DNA from: a virus
Strand: one strand, 5' to 3'
IMG/VR virus record: IMGVR_UViG_3300032053_000152
Span: 1 to 44,821 of that record
DNA: 44,821 nt
In this document: piece after piece, positions 14,841 to 22,126 of the stretch
Numbering within the stretch: the stretch's first letter is position 1
Layout: each line of letters starts with the position of its first letter
The notes under the pieces: model-generated
What the model saw: the letters and a program-made list of their open reading frames with translations, nothing else
The model's database searches: none
What the model was told of the DNA's origin: nothing
Position numbers and translations under genes: made by a program

Positions 14841-16654
14841 GGACCTATGGCACGATGAGGTTCGTTCTAGAGACGGGGCTCTGGATGGTTGACACCGAGC
14901 CGCACGTCGCCATGAGGATCAAGCGACTCCTCGATCGCGTCTCGAAGAACGGAACTCCGGGGCATCTTCTCATCAGGGCGACAGACGAAACGGCACGTGA
15001 TCTCCTTTGGATCTCGGAACGCTACCCGATGGAGATCAGCGAAGGTGATCGCCGGCGGATGGAGATGAGCGCCGGAGCATTCGATCAGCATGTCAATCTC
15101 ATCCAGGAGCTACTTCTCGGGAAGATCGAGCCTCGGCCCTTTACGCTGGCGATCCCGCTGCGTGACTACCAACGCATCGCAGCCGAGGCGTTCCTACAGA
15201 CGAAGGGACTCCTTCTTGCTGACGACATCGGTCTCGGGAAGACAGCCTCTGCGATCGCCGCTCTGACGGAGCCGACGACGCGGCCGGCGCTTGTCGTAAC
15301 ACTCACGCACCTCACGACACAATGGGCGCGCGAGATCACTAAGTTCGCTCCTGGGCTGTCCGTTCACATCATCAAGAAAGGGAAGCCCTATCCGGTCGGC
15401 GCGGCCGGCGGCTCCTTCCCTGACGTCCTCATCATGAACTACCACAAGCTCGCCGGCTGGAGTTCGAATCTCGCCGGGCAGATGCGGACGGTCATCTTCG
15501 ACGAGGTCCAGGAACTGCGGACCGGATGGGGTAGCCAGAAGTACGACGGGGCGCGCAAGGTCGCCGATGCGGCGATCTATCGGATCGCATTGTCCGCGAC
15601 GCCTGTGTATAATTATGGTGGAGAGTTCTTCAATGTGATGGAAGCTATTCGCCCAGGAGCTCTCGGAGATCTTGAGGAGTTCAACCGCGAGTGGTGTCTG
15701 CACCGCTATGGGGAACGGCCGTCTCAGGCACGCGTGCGGGATCCGGTCAGCTTCGGAACGTACGTCCGCGAAGTTGGGTTGATGATCCGCCGGACGCGGG
15801 CCGAGGTTCGGCGCGAACTACCTGAGGTCATGGTGATCCCGCAGCACGTCGATGCGGATCCGAAGGCACTTGACCGGGTGTCGGTTGAAGTGGCAGAACT
15901 CGCTCGCCTGATCCTGCGGCCGGAGACGGAGTGGACGGATCGCGGGCAAGCGGCGCGCGATCTCGATTGGAAGTTGCGCCAAGCAACGGGTATCGGGAAA
16001 GCTCCCTATGTGGCCGCCTTCGTGCGTCTGCTCGTGGATTCTGGCGAACAGGTTCTCCTCTACGGATGGCACAGAGAGTGCTATGCAGTGTGGATGGACC
16101 TTCTGAAGGACCTCTCTCCGGTCATGTTCACCGGATCAGAGTCGCCAACGCAGAAGGATGCGGCACGCGATGCGTTCGTCGAAGGGCGTGCAAAGGTTCT
16201 CGTGATGAGCCTGCGCGCCGGGCAAGGGATCGATGGGCTCCAGGCCGCGTGTCGGACGGTTGTCTTCGGAGAGTTGGACTGGTCTCCAGGCGTCCACAAT
16301 CAATGTGCCGGGAGGATCCATCGCGATGGGCAGAAGGATCCTGTGTCAGTCTACTACTTGGTCAGCGATTCCGGCTCTGACCCGGTCGTTTCCGACGTGC
16401 TGGGGATCAAGCGCATGCAGATCGAGGGGTTGTGTGACCCTACGGCTCCGCGTGTCGAGGCTGTGACGACGAAGGATGGAGCGATCAAGAAGCTGGCGGC
16501 GGACTACCTAGGACGCCGTGGCCAAGCCGTGACAAGGCCGCCAAACAGCGAGGAGGTGGCACCTATGGCGGGACCGTCATCCCCGGAAGAAATCCTTTGT
16601 TTCGGGGGAGCGGTTCCCTGCGTGGAAGAGGAAAGAATTGAGCGGGCGACTTGA
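14837..16654 (+). CDS. SNF2-family DEAD-like helicase/translocase
   Basis: A 605-residue SF2 ATPase of the SNF2 type. Motifs in order: PLRDYQRIAAEAF (Q-like entry), Walker A DDIGLGKT (129-136), VVTLTHLTTQW (Ia), DEVQ (222-225, where DEAH/DEAQ is usual), SATP (253-256), ARDAFVEGRAKVLVMSLRAGQGIDGLQAA and GRIHRDGQ (492-499, motif VI). All ATPase residues are present, so an active double-stranded DNA translocase is likely. The last 60 residues are unassigned. It is coupled to the upstream nuclease. Possible roles are fork remodelling, displacement of host proteins or anti-restriction. Confidence 0.9.
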   Translation: MRTYGTMRFVLETGLWMVDTEPHVAMRIKRLLDRVSKNGTPGHLLIRATDETARDLLWISERYPMEISEGDRRRMEMSAGAFDQHVNLIQELLLGKIEPRPFTLAIPLRDYQRIAAEAFLQTKGLLLADDIGLGKTASAIAALTEPTTRPALVVTLTHLTTQWAREITKFAPGLSVHIIKKGKPYPVGAAGGSFPDVLIMNYHKLAGWSSNLAGQMRTVIFDEVQELRTGWGSQKYDGARKVADAAIYRIALSATPVYNYGGEFFNVMEAIRPGALGDLEEFNREWCLHRYGERPSQARVRDPVSFGTYVREVGLMIRRTRAEVRRELPEVMVIPQHVDADPKALDRVSVEVAELARLILRPETEWTDRGQAARDLDWKLRQATGIGKAPYVAAFVRLLVDSGEQVLLYGWHRECYAVWMDLLKDLSPVMFTGSESPTQKDAARDAFVEGRAKVLVMSLRAGQGIDGLQAACRTVVFGELDWSPGVHNQCAGRIHRDGQKDPVSVYYLVSDSGSDPVVSDVLGIKRMQIEGLCDPTAPRVEAVTTKDGAIKKLAADYLGRRGQAVTRPPNSEEVAPMAGPSSPEEILCFGGAVPCVEEERIERAT

Positions 16655-16679
16655 CCTCCTGAGGCGGAAGGTGTATAAT
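16651..16679 (+). promoter_or_regulatory. Consensus sigma70 promoter
   Basis: TTGACC (16651-16656), 17-bp spacer, perfect TATAAT (16674-16679). The stop of the helicase gene (16654) lies inside the -35. It is the best match to the sigma70 consensus in the window and drives the 16716 operon. Confidence 0.85.
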
Positions 16680-16715
16680 GACCCGGAAACCCCAACAACG
16701 GGAGCGGAGGGCGAG

Positions 16716-17063
16716 ATGGAACACACGGGCGAACCTTGGGTGACAGGCGGGCGGCGGGTGCTGGCACAACCGGAGAACGAACTTGGCGAGTTCGAAATCT
16801 GCGAGTGCGGCTATGATTCGACCGAATCGATGCATCGATCTGGCCTCATCGGTCTTGAAGAGGCGGAGGCGAATGCCCAGAGGATCGCAGACTGCGTGAC
16901 GGCGTGCAGGGGGCTCAACCCGACGAAGGCATTGTCGGACAGCATCTCTGCTCTTGCTGCCTCTCTGGAATGGTGGCACTCAATTCCGGGGCATATGCAA
17001 CGGAAAGAGCCAACGTGGGTAGCGCAGGCACGTGATGCACTCTCCAGGGTGAGGGCTGCCTGA
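16716..17063 (+). CDS. Hypothetical phage protein with ANAxRI motif
   Basis: A 115-residue protein. The segment EANAQRIADCVTACRGLN is typical of a widespread group of small phage proteins of unknown function (ANAxRIVxxVNA-like), followed here by a helix LSDSISALAASLEWW. The start has GGAGCGGAGGGCGAG in front and the leader is short, from the consensus promoter. It overlaps the next start (TGATG). Confidence 0.65.
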   Translation: MEHTGEPWVTGGRRVLAQPENELGEFEICECGYDSTESMHRSGLIGLEEAEANAQRIADCVTACRGLNPTKALSDSISALAASLEWWHSIPGHMQRKEPTWVAQARDALSRVRAA

Positions 17064-17848
17064 TGAAACTTCTGTGGCTGCTGCGGAATCGAGTGCGTGG
17101 CGCATCGCCGAGGGCTATCGAACTGTTCGCGGCACGCGAGCGCCTGAATCGGATCGACAAGCTCTGCCCTAGCGAAACTTCCCTACTCCAGACCATCAAC
17201 CTGTTGCTCGCCGACGAGGGGTGGGGACGCATTGGGGGACCATTGAGGCAACCGCTTCCGCAATACCTCGGAGGTCCCGACAAGGAGGGCCAGGAGCCGG
17301 CCCGGGAAGCAAGCGTGACAGAGGCCTTGCTCCGAGGCATGCCGCTCGTCGATGATTGGTTTTCTAGACACCTTCGCCGAATTCGGAAAGGGACAGCGAT
17401 CACATTCGAAGAGGGTGGGCTTCACACGCGCACCATCGACCTCAAGGCGAAGTGCAGTTGGAGGCTTGAGGAGGCATTGGTGCGCGACGCTGTCCTGCTT
17501 TCCCACCTGCAAAGTACGAAGCCAGAGCACATCTTCTACGGGGTGCAGAGTCCATGGTGGACCCACCGCGAGGAAGATCTGTGTCTCTTGGTTCCCGAGC
17601 AGGTAGGCGGACATCAGATCCCTTGTGACCCCGCTGGCGGGATCCTCCTCCAGGCGGATGACTCAGGAGCCTGGCTGAAGGCGGCCATTGCCGATCCGAA
17701 GCACTACGGGCGACATGGCCTGGACACCTTCATGGCGGCACACGCCCAGAACTGCGTATTCCGCGAGCGTCCTGGGGATTCGATCTGCTTCCCAAGCTGG
17801 GACGAGTACAACGAACTCATCAACCGGCGGCTCGGGATGGCGGGATGA
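17063..17848 (+). CDS. Hypothetical protein
   Basis: A 261-residue protein of mixed fold. Nothing recognisable beyond an N-terminal basic helical region and a C-terminal part with GLDTFMAAHAQNCVFRERPGDSICFPSWDEYNELINRRLG. Coupled by overlap to both neighbours (TGATG in front, ATGA behind), so translated in an operon from the promoter at 16651. No function assigned. Confidence 0.6.
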   Translation: MKLLWLLRNRVRGASPRAIELFAARERLNRIDKLCPSETSLLQTINLLLADEGWGRIGGPLRQPLPQYLGGPDKEGQEPAREASVTEALLRGMPLVDDWFSRHLRRIRKGTAITFEEGGLHTRTIDLKAKCSWRLEEALVRDAVLLSHLQSTKPEHIFYGVQSPWWTHREEDLCLLVPEQVGGHQIPCDPAGGILLQADDSGAWLKAAIADPKHYGRHGLDTFMAAHAQNCVFRERPGDSICFPSWDEYNELINRRLGMAG

Positions 17849-18051
17849 CTGTGCGCCGGTCCTACGGCTGCTCAGTCTGCGTGCATGCCGGGCCGTTGAC
17901 GAAGGCCGGCAAGATGTACCGGCATGGGCATCGGAAGGAACCGAAGGTCTCGGCGTGCCCCGGATCAGGAAGGCCGCCGCACTTCTCGGAGTCGTTGCCA
18001 TTAGCTCCCGCGTGCCGGTGTTTCGGAGAACAAGCGGATGGTGTGACATGA
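17845..18051 (+). CDS. Small Cys-rich protein
   Basis: A 68-residue protein with five Cys (GCSVCVH, SACPGSG, PACRCFG), likely one or two metal sites. ATGA overlaps at both ends fit an operon. Function unknown. Confidence 0.5.
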   Translation: MTVRRSYGCSVCVHAGPLTKAGKMYRHGHRKEPKVSACPGSGRPPHFSESLPLAPACRCFGEQADGVT

Positions 18052-18317
18052 GGACCCGGATGAGTCCCAGGGGCCAGGAGATCCTGTGGCGGGAGCTGGG
18101 CGGGACGAAGCCTAGGAATGCCTCGGTCAAGCCAATGGAGACCCCCGAGGCGGCCGTCGAGAGGGTCCAGCGGGATCTGCTCAGCCCGATTTACGATAGG
18201 GGACGGCGCCGATCTCTTGAGCGAGAGCTGGCGCACGCTCAGGCGAGACTCATCGTGAAGAAGTTGCTGGCAAAGGAGGTGCGGGACCATGCCAAAGACG
18301 ACGCTGGAGAAGCTTGA
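18048..18317 (+). CDS. Small helical basic protein
   Basis: An 89-residue protein, helical and basic in the second half (RRSLERELAHAQARLIVKKLLAKEVRDHAKD). The start overlaps the previous stop (ATGA); an in-frame ATG at 18060 is an alternative. It overlaps the next gene by 29 nt. No family recognised. Confidence 0.5.
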   Translation: MRTRMSPRGQEILWRELGGTKPRNASVKPMETPEAAVERVQRDLLSPIYDRGRRRSLERELAHAQARLIVKKLLAKEVRDHAKDDAGEA

Positions 18318-18474
18318 AGAGATCCAACAGGAATATCGCAAGGCGTCAAATGGCCGGTACAGGAAACCGGGCGGCGGCCTCTTGGTTCAGGAGACGATGC
18401 GTGACCTACTCGTGGTCTTGATCGAGAAGGAACGCGTGGCCGAAGCGCAGGCCAAGGAACAAGGTGCGAGTTGA
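18289..18474 (+). CDS. Small helical protein
   Basis: A 61-residue protein, MPKTTLEKLEEIQQEYRKASNG onwards, largely helical. AAAGGAGGTGCGGGACC upstream is one of the strongest ribosome binding sites in the window, so the start is secure. Function unknown. Confidence 0.6.
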   Translation: MPKTTLEKLEEIQQEYRKASNGRYRKPGGGLLVQETMRDLLVVLIEKERVAEAQAKEQGAS

Positions 18475-18523
18475 GGGCGCGCGACCGGGTGGGTTGTAGT
18501 CGCCAGGAGGAGGGAGCAACGAG

Positions 18524-19147
18524 ATGACTGACCGCAACCGGGACTTTAGAGCCGGCGACCCGATTCTGTACGTGCCCAACCACGCACACGGCGATCCGGT
18601 ACACCTTGACTGCGAGGAAGGGTTCATCGTTCAGGTCACGGGAGATGTGGCGTGGTGTCGCTTCTTCCGTAAAGGCACGCGCGACCTCCGTACGGTGGCG
18701 AATGAGGAAAGCACCCCGATCGCGAATCTCGAACTGCGACCAGATCCGCGGCTTGCTGAGCAGGAACGCGACATCAAGTGGCTGCGCCAGGCGCTGGCCA
18801 TCGCCTATTCCGGCGCCTCACTCTACACGGATGACGGCGAGCTCCAAGACGGGCGCGAGGGTCCTTCGATCGACTTCAAGAGAGATCCGGTCGCCGAGAT
18901 CGAGAGGAAGATGGGGGAGCGGACGGCTCGGTGGCTTGCTGGACAGCGTCCGGACTTGCTGGCGAGCATCGAGAAGAAGCTGGATGCAGAGAAAGAGGCG
19001 CGGAGGATCTTCGCAAGGACCCGACAGCTCATAGAGCAATCGGCGGCGGATCGGACGTGTGGTGACATCCGCCGGGTGCTCGTTGAACAGTTCGGCGCCG
19101 AAGCAGTGGCGCGGGCGGATGTGTTCCTTGACGGCGGGACGGCATGA
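18524..19147 (+). CDS. Phage protein with N-terminal beta-barrel-like domain
   Basis: A 207-residue protein. Residues 8-65 (FRAGDPILYVPNHAHGDPVHLDCEEGFIVQVTGDVAWCRFF) match a common small phage domain of GDxVLYIPxHAxGDxxHPDCExGxV type, whose function is unknown. A long helical and charged region follows (ERKMGERTARWLAGQRPDLLASIEKKLDAEKEARRIFARTRQL), so this looks like a fusion of the small domain to a helical tail. The start is set by GGAGGAGGGAGCAACGAG. Confidence 0.65.
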   Translation: MTDRNRDFRAGDPILYVPNHAHGDPVHLDCEEGFIVQVTGDVAWCRFFRKGTRDLRTVANEESTPIANLELRPDPRLAEQERDIKWLRQALAIAYSGASLYTDDGELQDGREGPSIDFKRDPVAEIERKMGERTARWLAGQRPDLLASIEKKLDAEKEARRIFARTRQLIEQSAADRTCGDIRRVLVEQFGAEAVARADVFLDGGTA

Positions 19148-19183
19148 CGAGGAAGACGCCGGAGCGGAGGAGGTGAGGCTCAA

Positions 19184-19324
19184 ATGACGTTCACGATCAT
19201 CCTACTGCTCGTGTTCCTGTGGCTGGTATCACGGCTCCCACGCAACATTGAGAAGATGGTGGCGGCATGGCGCAAAGCGGTGGCCCCAACGGAGAAGGGG
19301 AAAGGAGAGGAGAACAAAACATGA
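19184..19324 (+). CDS. Very small single-span membrane protein
   Basis: A 46-residue protein, MTFTIILLLVFLWLVSRLPR then a charged tail, so one membrane segment with a cytoplasmic basic tail. GGAGGAGGTGAGG lies just upstream and its stop overlaps the next start (ATGA), both of which support translation. Function unknown. Confidence 0.6.
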   Translation: MTFTIILLLVFLWLVSRLPRNIEKMVAAWRKAVAPTEKGKGEENKT

Positions 19325-19875
19325 GGACACCGATTCCCGTGAATACGCCAGTCGTTCACCTTCCGACAGGGAAACAGCTCGTCGTCCTCGCGGATGACGG
19401 GGAGAGTTACGTCCTCTGTGTGGTCGGAGGGGAAGCTCTCACGATCGGACATGGAGAAGATGCGCGGGTGTGGGATCCAGGAGAGCGCATCTTGCTTCCA
19501 CCATTATCCCTCGCCCGGATCTGCGAGGAGGACTGTCCGACCTGTTTTGGAACGGGGAATGTTTGTGAACGGGTGTCGCCGGAGCGTCCAATCGGGCCGC
19601 CGAATGAACTCGTCAGCAAGGGGGGGTACGGTGCGGAAGGATCGACAAGGGATGCGGACTTGACATTCTACGAAGTGTGTTTCTGGAGGTTCACTGGGCC
19701 GGGTTTGGTTCTGAGCAGTCTGCCCGGCGTTCTCCGCAGTCTCAATTCCTGCGGGGCCAGGTTTGGTTTCGGGCAGAACGGGTCCCGTTGTGCGCAATCC
19801 GGCAGCAGACTGCCAAGAACGAAGAGTGACGGCGGTGAGAATCGGACTGCGCGGAATCCCATCAGTTCTGCCTGA
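19321..19875 (+). CDS. Hypothetical protein running into the repeat array
   Basis: A 184-residue open frame. The first 115 residues look like a real protein: strands (TPVVHLPTGKQLVVLADDGESYVLCVV) and a zinc-like CPTCFGTGNVC. From about base 19700 the frame passes into the palindromic site array, so the last 55-60 residues (GPGLVLSSLPGVLRSLN onwards) are encoded by regulatory repeats and have no protein-like character. I infer that the array was inserted into or fused to the end of this gene, which lost its original stop. Start ATG overlaps the preceding stop. Confidence 0.5.
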   Translation: MRTPIPVNTPVVHLPTGKQLVVLADDGESYVLCVVGGEALTIGHGEDARVWDPGERILLPPLSLARICEEDCPTCFGTGNVCERVSPERPIGPPNELVSKGGYGAEGSTRDADLTFYEVCFWRFTGPGLVLSSLPGVLRSLNSCGARFGFGQNGSRCAQSGSRLPRTKSDGGENRTARNPISSA

Positions 19876-20204
19876 AACGAGACGTGACGGACCCAGGTTT
19901 GGTTTTGCGCAGAACACGAGGGAGATTGCTCAAAACGGATCTCTGCCGAGGTGGGAATGGTTCTGAGAAGAACCAGCCCAGTTCTGAGCAAAACGAAACC
20001 TGCCGGCACTGAGATCGGTTTCAAGCAGAACGGGTCCCGTTTTGCGCAGTCTGAAACTTGGGGACCGCAGGTTTGGTTTCGGGGCAATCCGCTGCTAGAC
20101 TGCGCAGACTGAAATCTCGCGCCGCAGCAATGGGATTAGTGGCTTCTGTGAGCAGACTGCCTGAAACGGATCGCTGCGGGATCAGGTTCGGGACTGCCGA
20201 TCTC
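19708..20204. repeat. Palindromic-site array 1 (58-bp lattice)
   Basis: Copies of a 14-bp site close to the palindrome GTTCTGCGCAGAAC begin at 19708, 19729, 19766, 19787, 19807, 19844, 19865, 19902, 19923, 19960, 19981, 20018, 20039, 20076, 20097 and 20154; degenerate copies fall at 20134 and 20191. Intervals are 21, 37, 21, 20, 37, 21, 37, 21, 37, 21, 37, 21, 37, 21, 37, 20, 37. Paired sites 21 bp apart thus repeat every 58 bp. In several units the 7-bp spacer is itself palindromic (GGGTCCC), making a 35-bp double dyad; the 23-bp linkers often end CAGGTTTG. This fills the 398-bp gene-free stretch 19876-20273. Confidence 0.9.
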
Positions 20205-20223
20205 CTGTCGGCACTAGGCGAAA

Positions 20224-20252
20224 GTGACAAGAGGGCGGAAAAGGCTTAGGAT
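20224..20252 (+). promoter_or_regulatory. Promoter of the ParB-like/radical-SAM/PLP operon
   Basis: GTGACA (20224-20229), 17-bp spacer, TAGGAT (20247-20252), immediately after the site array and 22 bp before the ParB-like start. A weak array-like copy around 20211 abuts the -35, so a protein bound to the array would probably affect this promoter. Confidence 0.6.
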
Positions 20253-20273
20253 AGGGCCTGCGGGGGTGTGACG

Positions 20274-20945
20274 ATGGCAGACAAGAGGGGCGGTGGGCGG
20301 AAGCCGACGGGGGCGCAGAAGCCCGAAGATTCCCATGCTGGGTACACGTTGGACCCGAGAAACGCCAGGGTTCACCCCGAACAGAATCTGACCTCTCTCG
20401 GAGGGTCGCTGCGGGAGCTGGGTGCGGGGCGCAGTATCGTCGTTGACAAGAACGGTGTCGTGATCGGGGGCAACGCCGTCCTCCAGAAGGCGATGGAGCT
20501 AGGCATCCCCACGATCGAATTGGAAACGGATGGATCGTCTCTGCTCGTTGTGAAGCGTATCGACCTCGATACCGACGACCCGAAGCGCAAAGCATTGGCC
20601 TTGGCTGACAACCAGATTGCGTTGCTCGCCGAGTGGGACACTCCTCGCCTGGAGGAGTTGAAGGCGGAACTCGGAGAGATCCAGTTGATTGACGTGGGCT
20701 TCGTTCAACCCCTTGAGATCCCAGACCCCCAGATCCCGGGTGGCGGACTAGGCGGAGACGGCGCCCCACAGAATCCTGGGTTCCTCGCGGGGTATCGATA
20801 CTTCCCGGTCATCATCAAAGAGGAGGACGCCGATCTGATCCAGGCCTGGTTTGACAGGGTGTGTGGGTCCGAGGCCACGGATGGAATGCTCCGGGGCGCT
20901 GCTCTCCTCAAGTGGATTAGGGAAGAGGGAGATGACCAGGGATGA
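20274..20945 (+). CDS. ParB/sulfiredoxin-fold protein
   Basis: A 223-residue protein whose residues 22-150 follow the ParB N-terminal (ParB/Srx) fold: LDPRNARVHPEQNLTSLGGSLRELG, VVDKNGVVIGGNAVLQKAMELGI (GGN at 65-67, where GxxR or GHxR is found in partition ParB proteins), VKRIDLDTDDPKRKALALADNQIALLAEWDTPRLEELKAELG (ADNQ at 111-114). This version is found in many phages near terminase and DNA-modification genes. Members of the fold include CTPases, nucleases and free-serine kinases, so the reaction cannot be read from the family. It is ATGA-coupled to a radical-SAM enzyme and sits behind the palindromic array, which could be its DNA target or merely its regulatory region. Confidence 0.8.
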   Translation: MADKRGGGRKPTGAQKPEDSHAGYTLDPRNARVHPEQNLTSLGGSLRELGAGRSIVVDKNGVVIGGNAVLQKAMELGIPTIELETDGSSLLVVKRIDLDTDDPKRKALALADNQIALLAEWDTPRLEELKAELGEIQLIDVGFVQPLEIPDPQIPGGGLGGDGAPQNPGFLAGYRYFPVIIKEEDADLIQAWFDRVCGSEATDGMLRGAALLKWIREEGDDQG

Positions 20946-22126
20946 GGGTGACGGGCCAGTTTCCATTCTGCTCGGGTCCGATGTCGGTGGACTCCTACCG
21001 CGGGTGTCAAGGGACGTGCGTCTACTGCTTCGCTCAGAATCGGCAGGATGCCAAGGGCCTGGTGTCGCGGGGAAAGCCGATGCCTGTCGAGGGACCCGGG
21101 ATCTTCCATCCGAGCGGCCGACTCAACGCGAGTTCTTGGGGGAAGTTGGCGGTGCACCTTGGTGGGATTGCTGACGCCTTACCCAAGGAGGAGAACAAGG
21201 TCGGGCGCACCGCCACTTTCATCGAAAAGGTGCTGCCGGGGCGGGCAGTGATTCTCTCGACCAAGGGCGACGTTCGGGAGTTCCCTGCGGTCCTCAGAGC
21301 CATGCAGATTCGGCCGGGCGCCTTTCTTTACCAGGTGTCGGTCGAGACGGATTCTGAGAAGATTCGCTATCGACTTGAAGGGGATCGGCAGGCAACCATC
21401 GCTCAGCGTCTCGGGGCAATCGAGGCTGTGGCCAAGCTCGGGATTCCTACGGTGATCCGAATGCAACCTTTCGTCCGAGGATGGTGGAAAGGGCTCAGCG
21501 CATTCGTCCAGCGGGTGGCGGATGCTGGGGCCAGAGGAGTGATTGTCGAGCACCTGAAGTTCGGTGCCGGGGTCACGAATTGGGATCGGCTCAAGGCGGC
21601 GTGCGATGAACTAGGTACTCCGCTCGAGTACCTGGGCCGGGGCAAGACTGAAGGCGACAAGAGCCTCCCGATCAAGGAGAAGGTGGCGAACTACCTGGAG
21701 GTCGCAAGCATCGCACACGCGAAGGGCCTTGCTTGCTTCTCGGGGGACAACGCGCTCCGCCCTCTTGGCGACTCGCCCTACTGCTGTGGTCAGGAGCTAA
21801 TGGCTGACTTCGATGAGAGTTGGGTGTTCGCTGGGAACCTCACGGCCCAAGCGTGGAGAGGGCGGCGGATCATGGCGGCGGCCTGCGGTAACGATGACGT
21901 TCCGGGCAATGCTCTGACCTCGTGCGGCTTGAGTCAGGATACTGCGGGCTGTCTTCAGATGAATCACATGATGCTCCCGGAATTGATGGTCGAGTGGGCA
22001 CGCAGTGACTTCCGGATGCAGGGAATTCTACCGTACGCCGTGAAGATCGAGCCGGGGGTCTGGGAGCAGACGGAGGAATGGCTGAAGTTCTGCCAGGGTA
22101 TTCGGCGCCCTCTCCGCAAGCCATGA
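20942..22126 (+). CDS. Radical-SAM enzyme, spore-photoproduct-lyase-like
   Basis: A 394-residue radical-SAM protein. RGCQGTCVYCFAQN gives Cys22-x3-Cys26-x2-Cys29 for the [4Fe-4S] cluster. Then ILSTKGDVREFPAVL, FLYQVSVETDSEKIRYRLEGDRQATIAQRLGAIEAVAKLGIPTVIRMQPFV and GVIVEHLKFGAG are beta-alpha repeats of the barrel, close in style to the SPL/DUF family. The C-terminal region has extra Cys (SPYCCGQEL, AACGNDD, SCGLSQDTAGC) that could bind a second cluster. It overlaps the ParB-like gene in front and the PLP gene behind by ATGA, so the three are one translation unit. The substrate is unknown. Confidence 0.88.
   Translation: MRVTGQFPFCSGPMSVDSYRGCQGTCVYCFAQNRQDAKGLVSRGKPMPVEGPGIFHPSGRLNASSWGKLAVHLGGIADALPKEENKVGRTATFIEKVLPGRAVILSTKGDVREFPAVLRAMQIRPGAFLYQVSVETDSEKIRYRLEGDRQATIAQRLGAIEAVAKLGIPTVIRMQPFVRGWWKGLSAFVQRVADAGARGVIVEHLKFGAGVTNWDRLKAACDELGTPLEYLGRGKTEGDKSLPIKEKVANYLEVASIAHAKGLACFSGDNALRPLGDSPYCCGQELMADFDESWVFAGNLTAQAWRGRRIMAAACGNDDVPGNALTSCGLSQDTAGCLQMNHMMLPELMVEWARSDFRMQGILPYAVKIEPGVWEQTEEWLKFCQGIRRPLRKP

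Noticed and set aside
19504-20087. Two long open frames on the minus strand over the array
   Set aside because: The 58-bp period is not a multiple of three, so the frames are shifted repeats of the same site, with no ribosome binding site and no protein-like composition.
19708-20204. CRISPR array
   Set aside because: The repeat is 14 bp, palindromic and degenerate, the gaps alternate 7 and 23 bp, and no unique spacers of 25-45 bp or cas genes are present.
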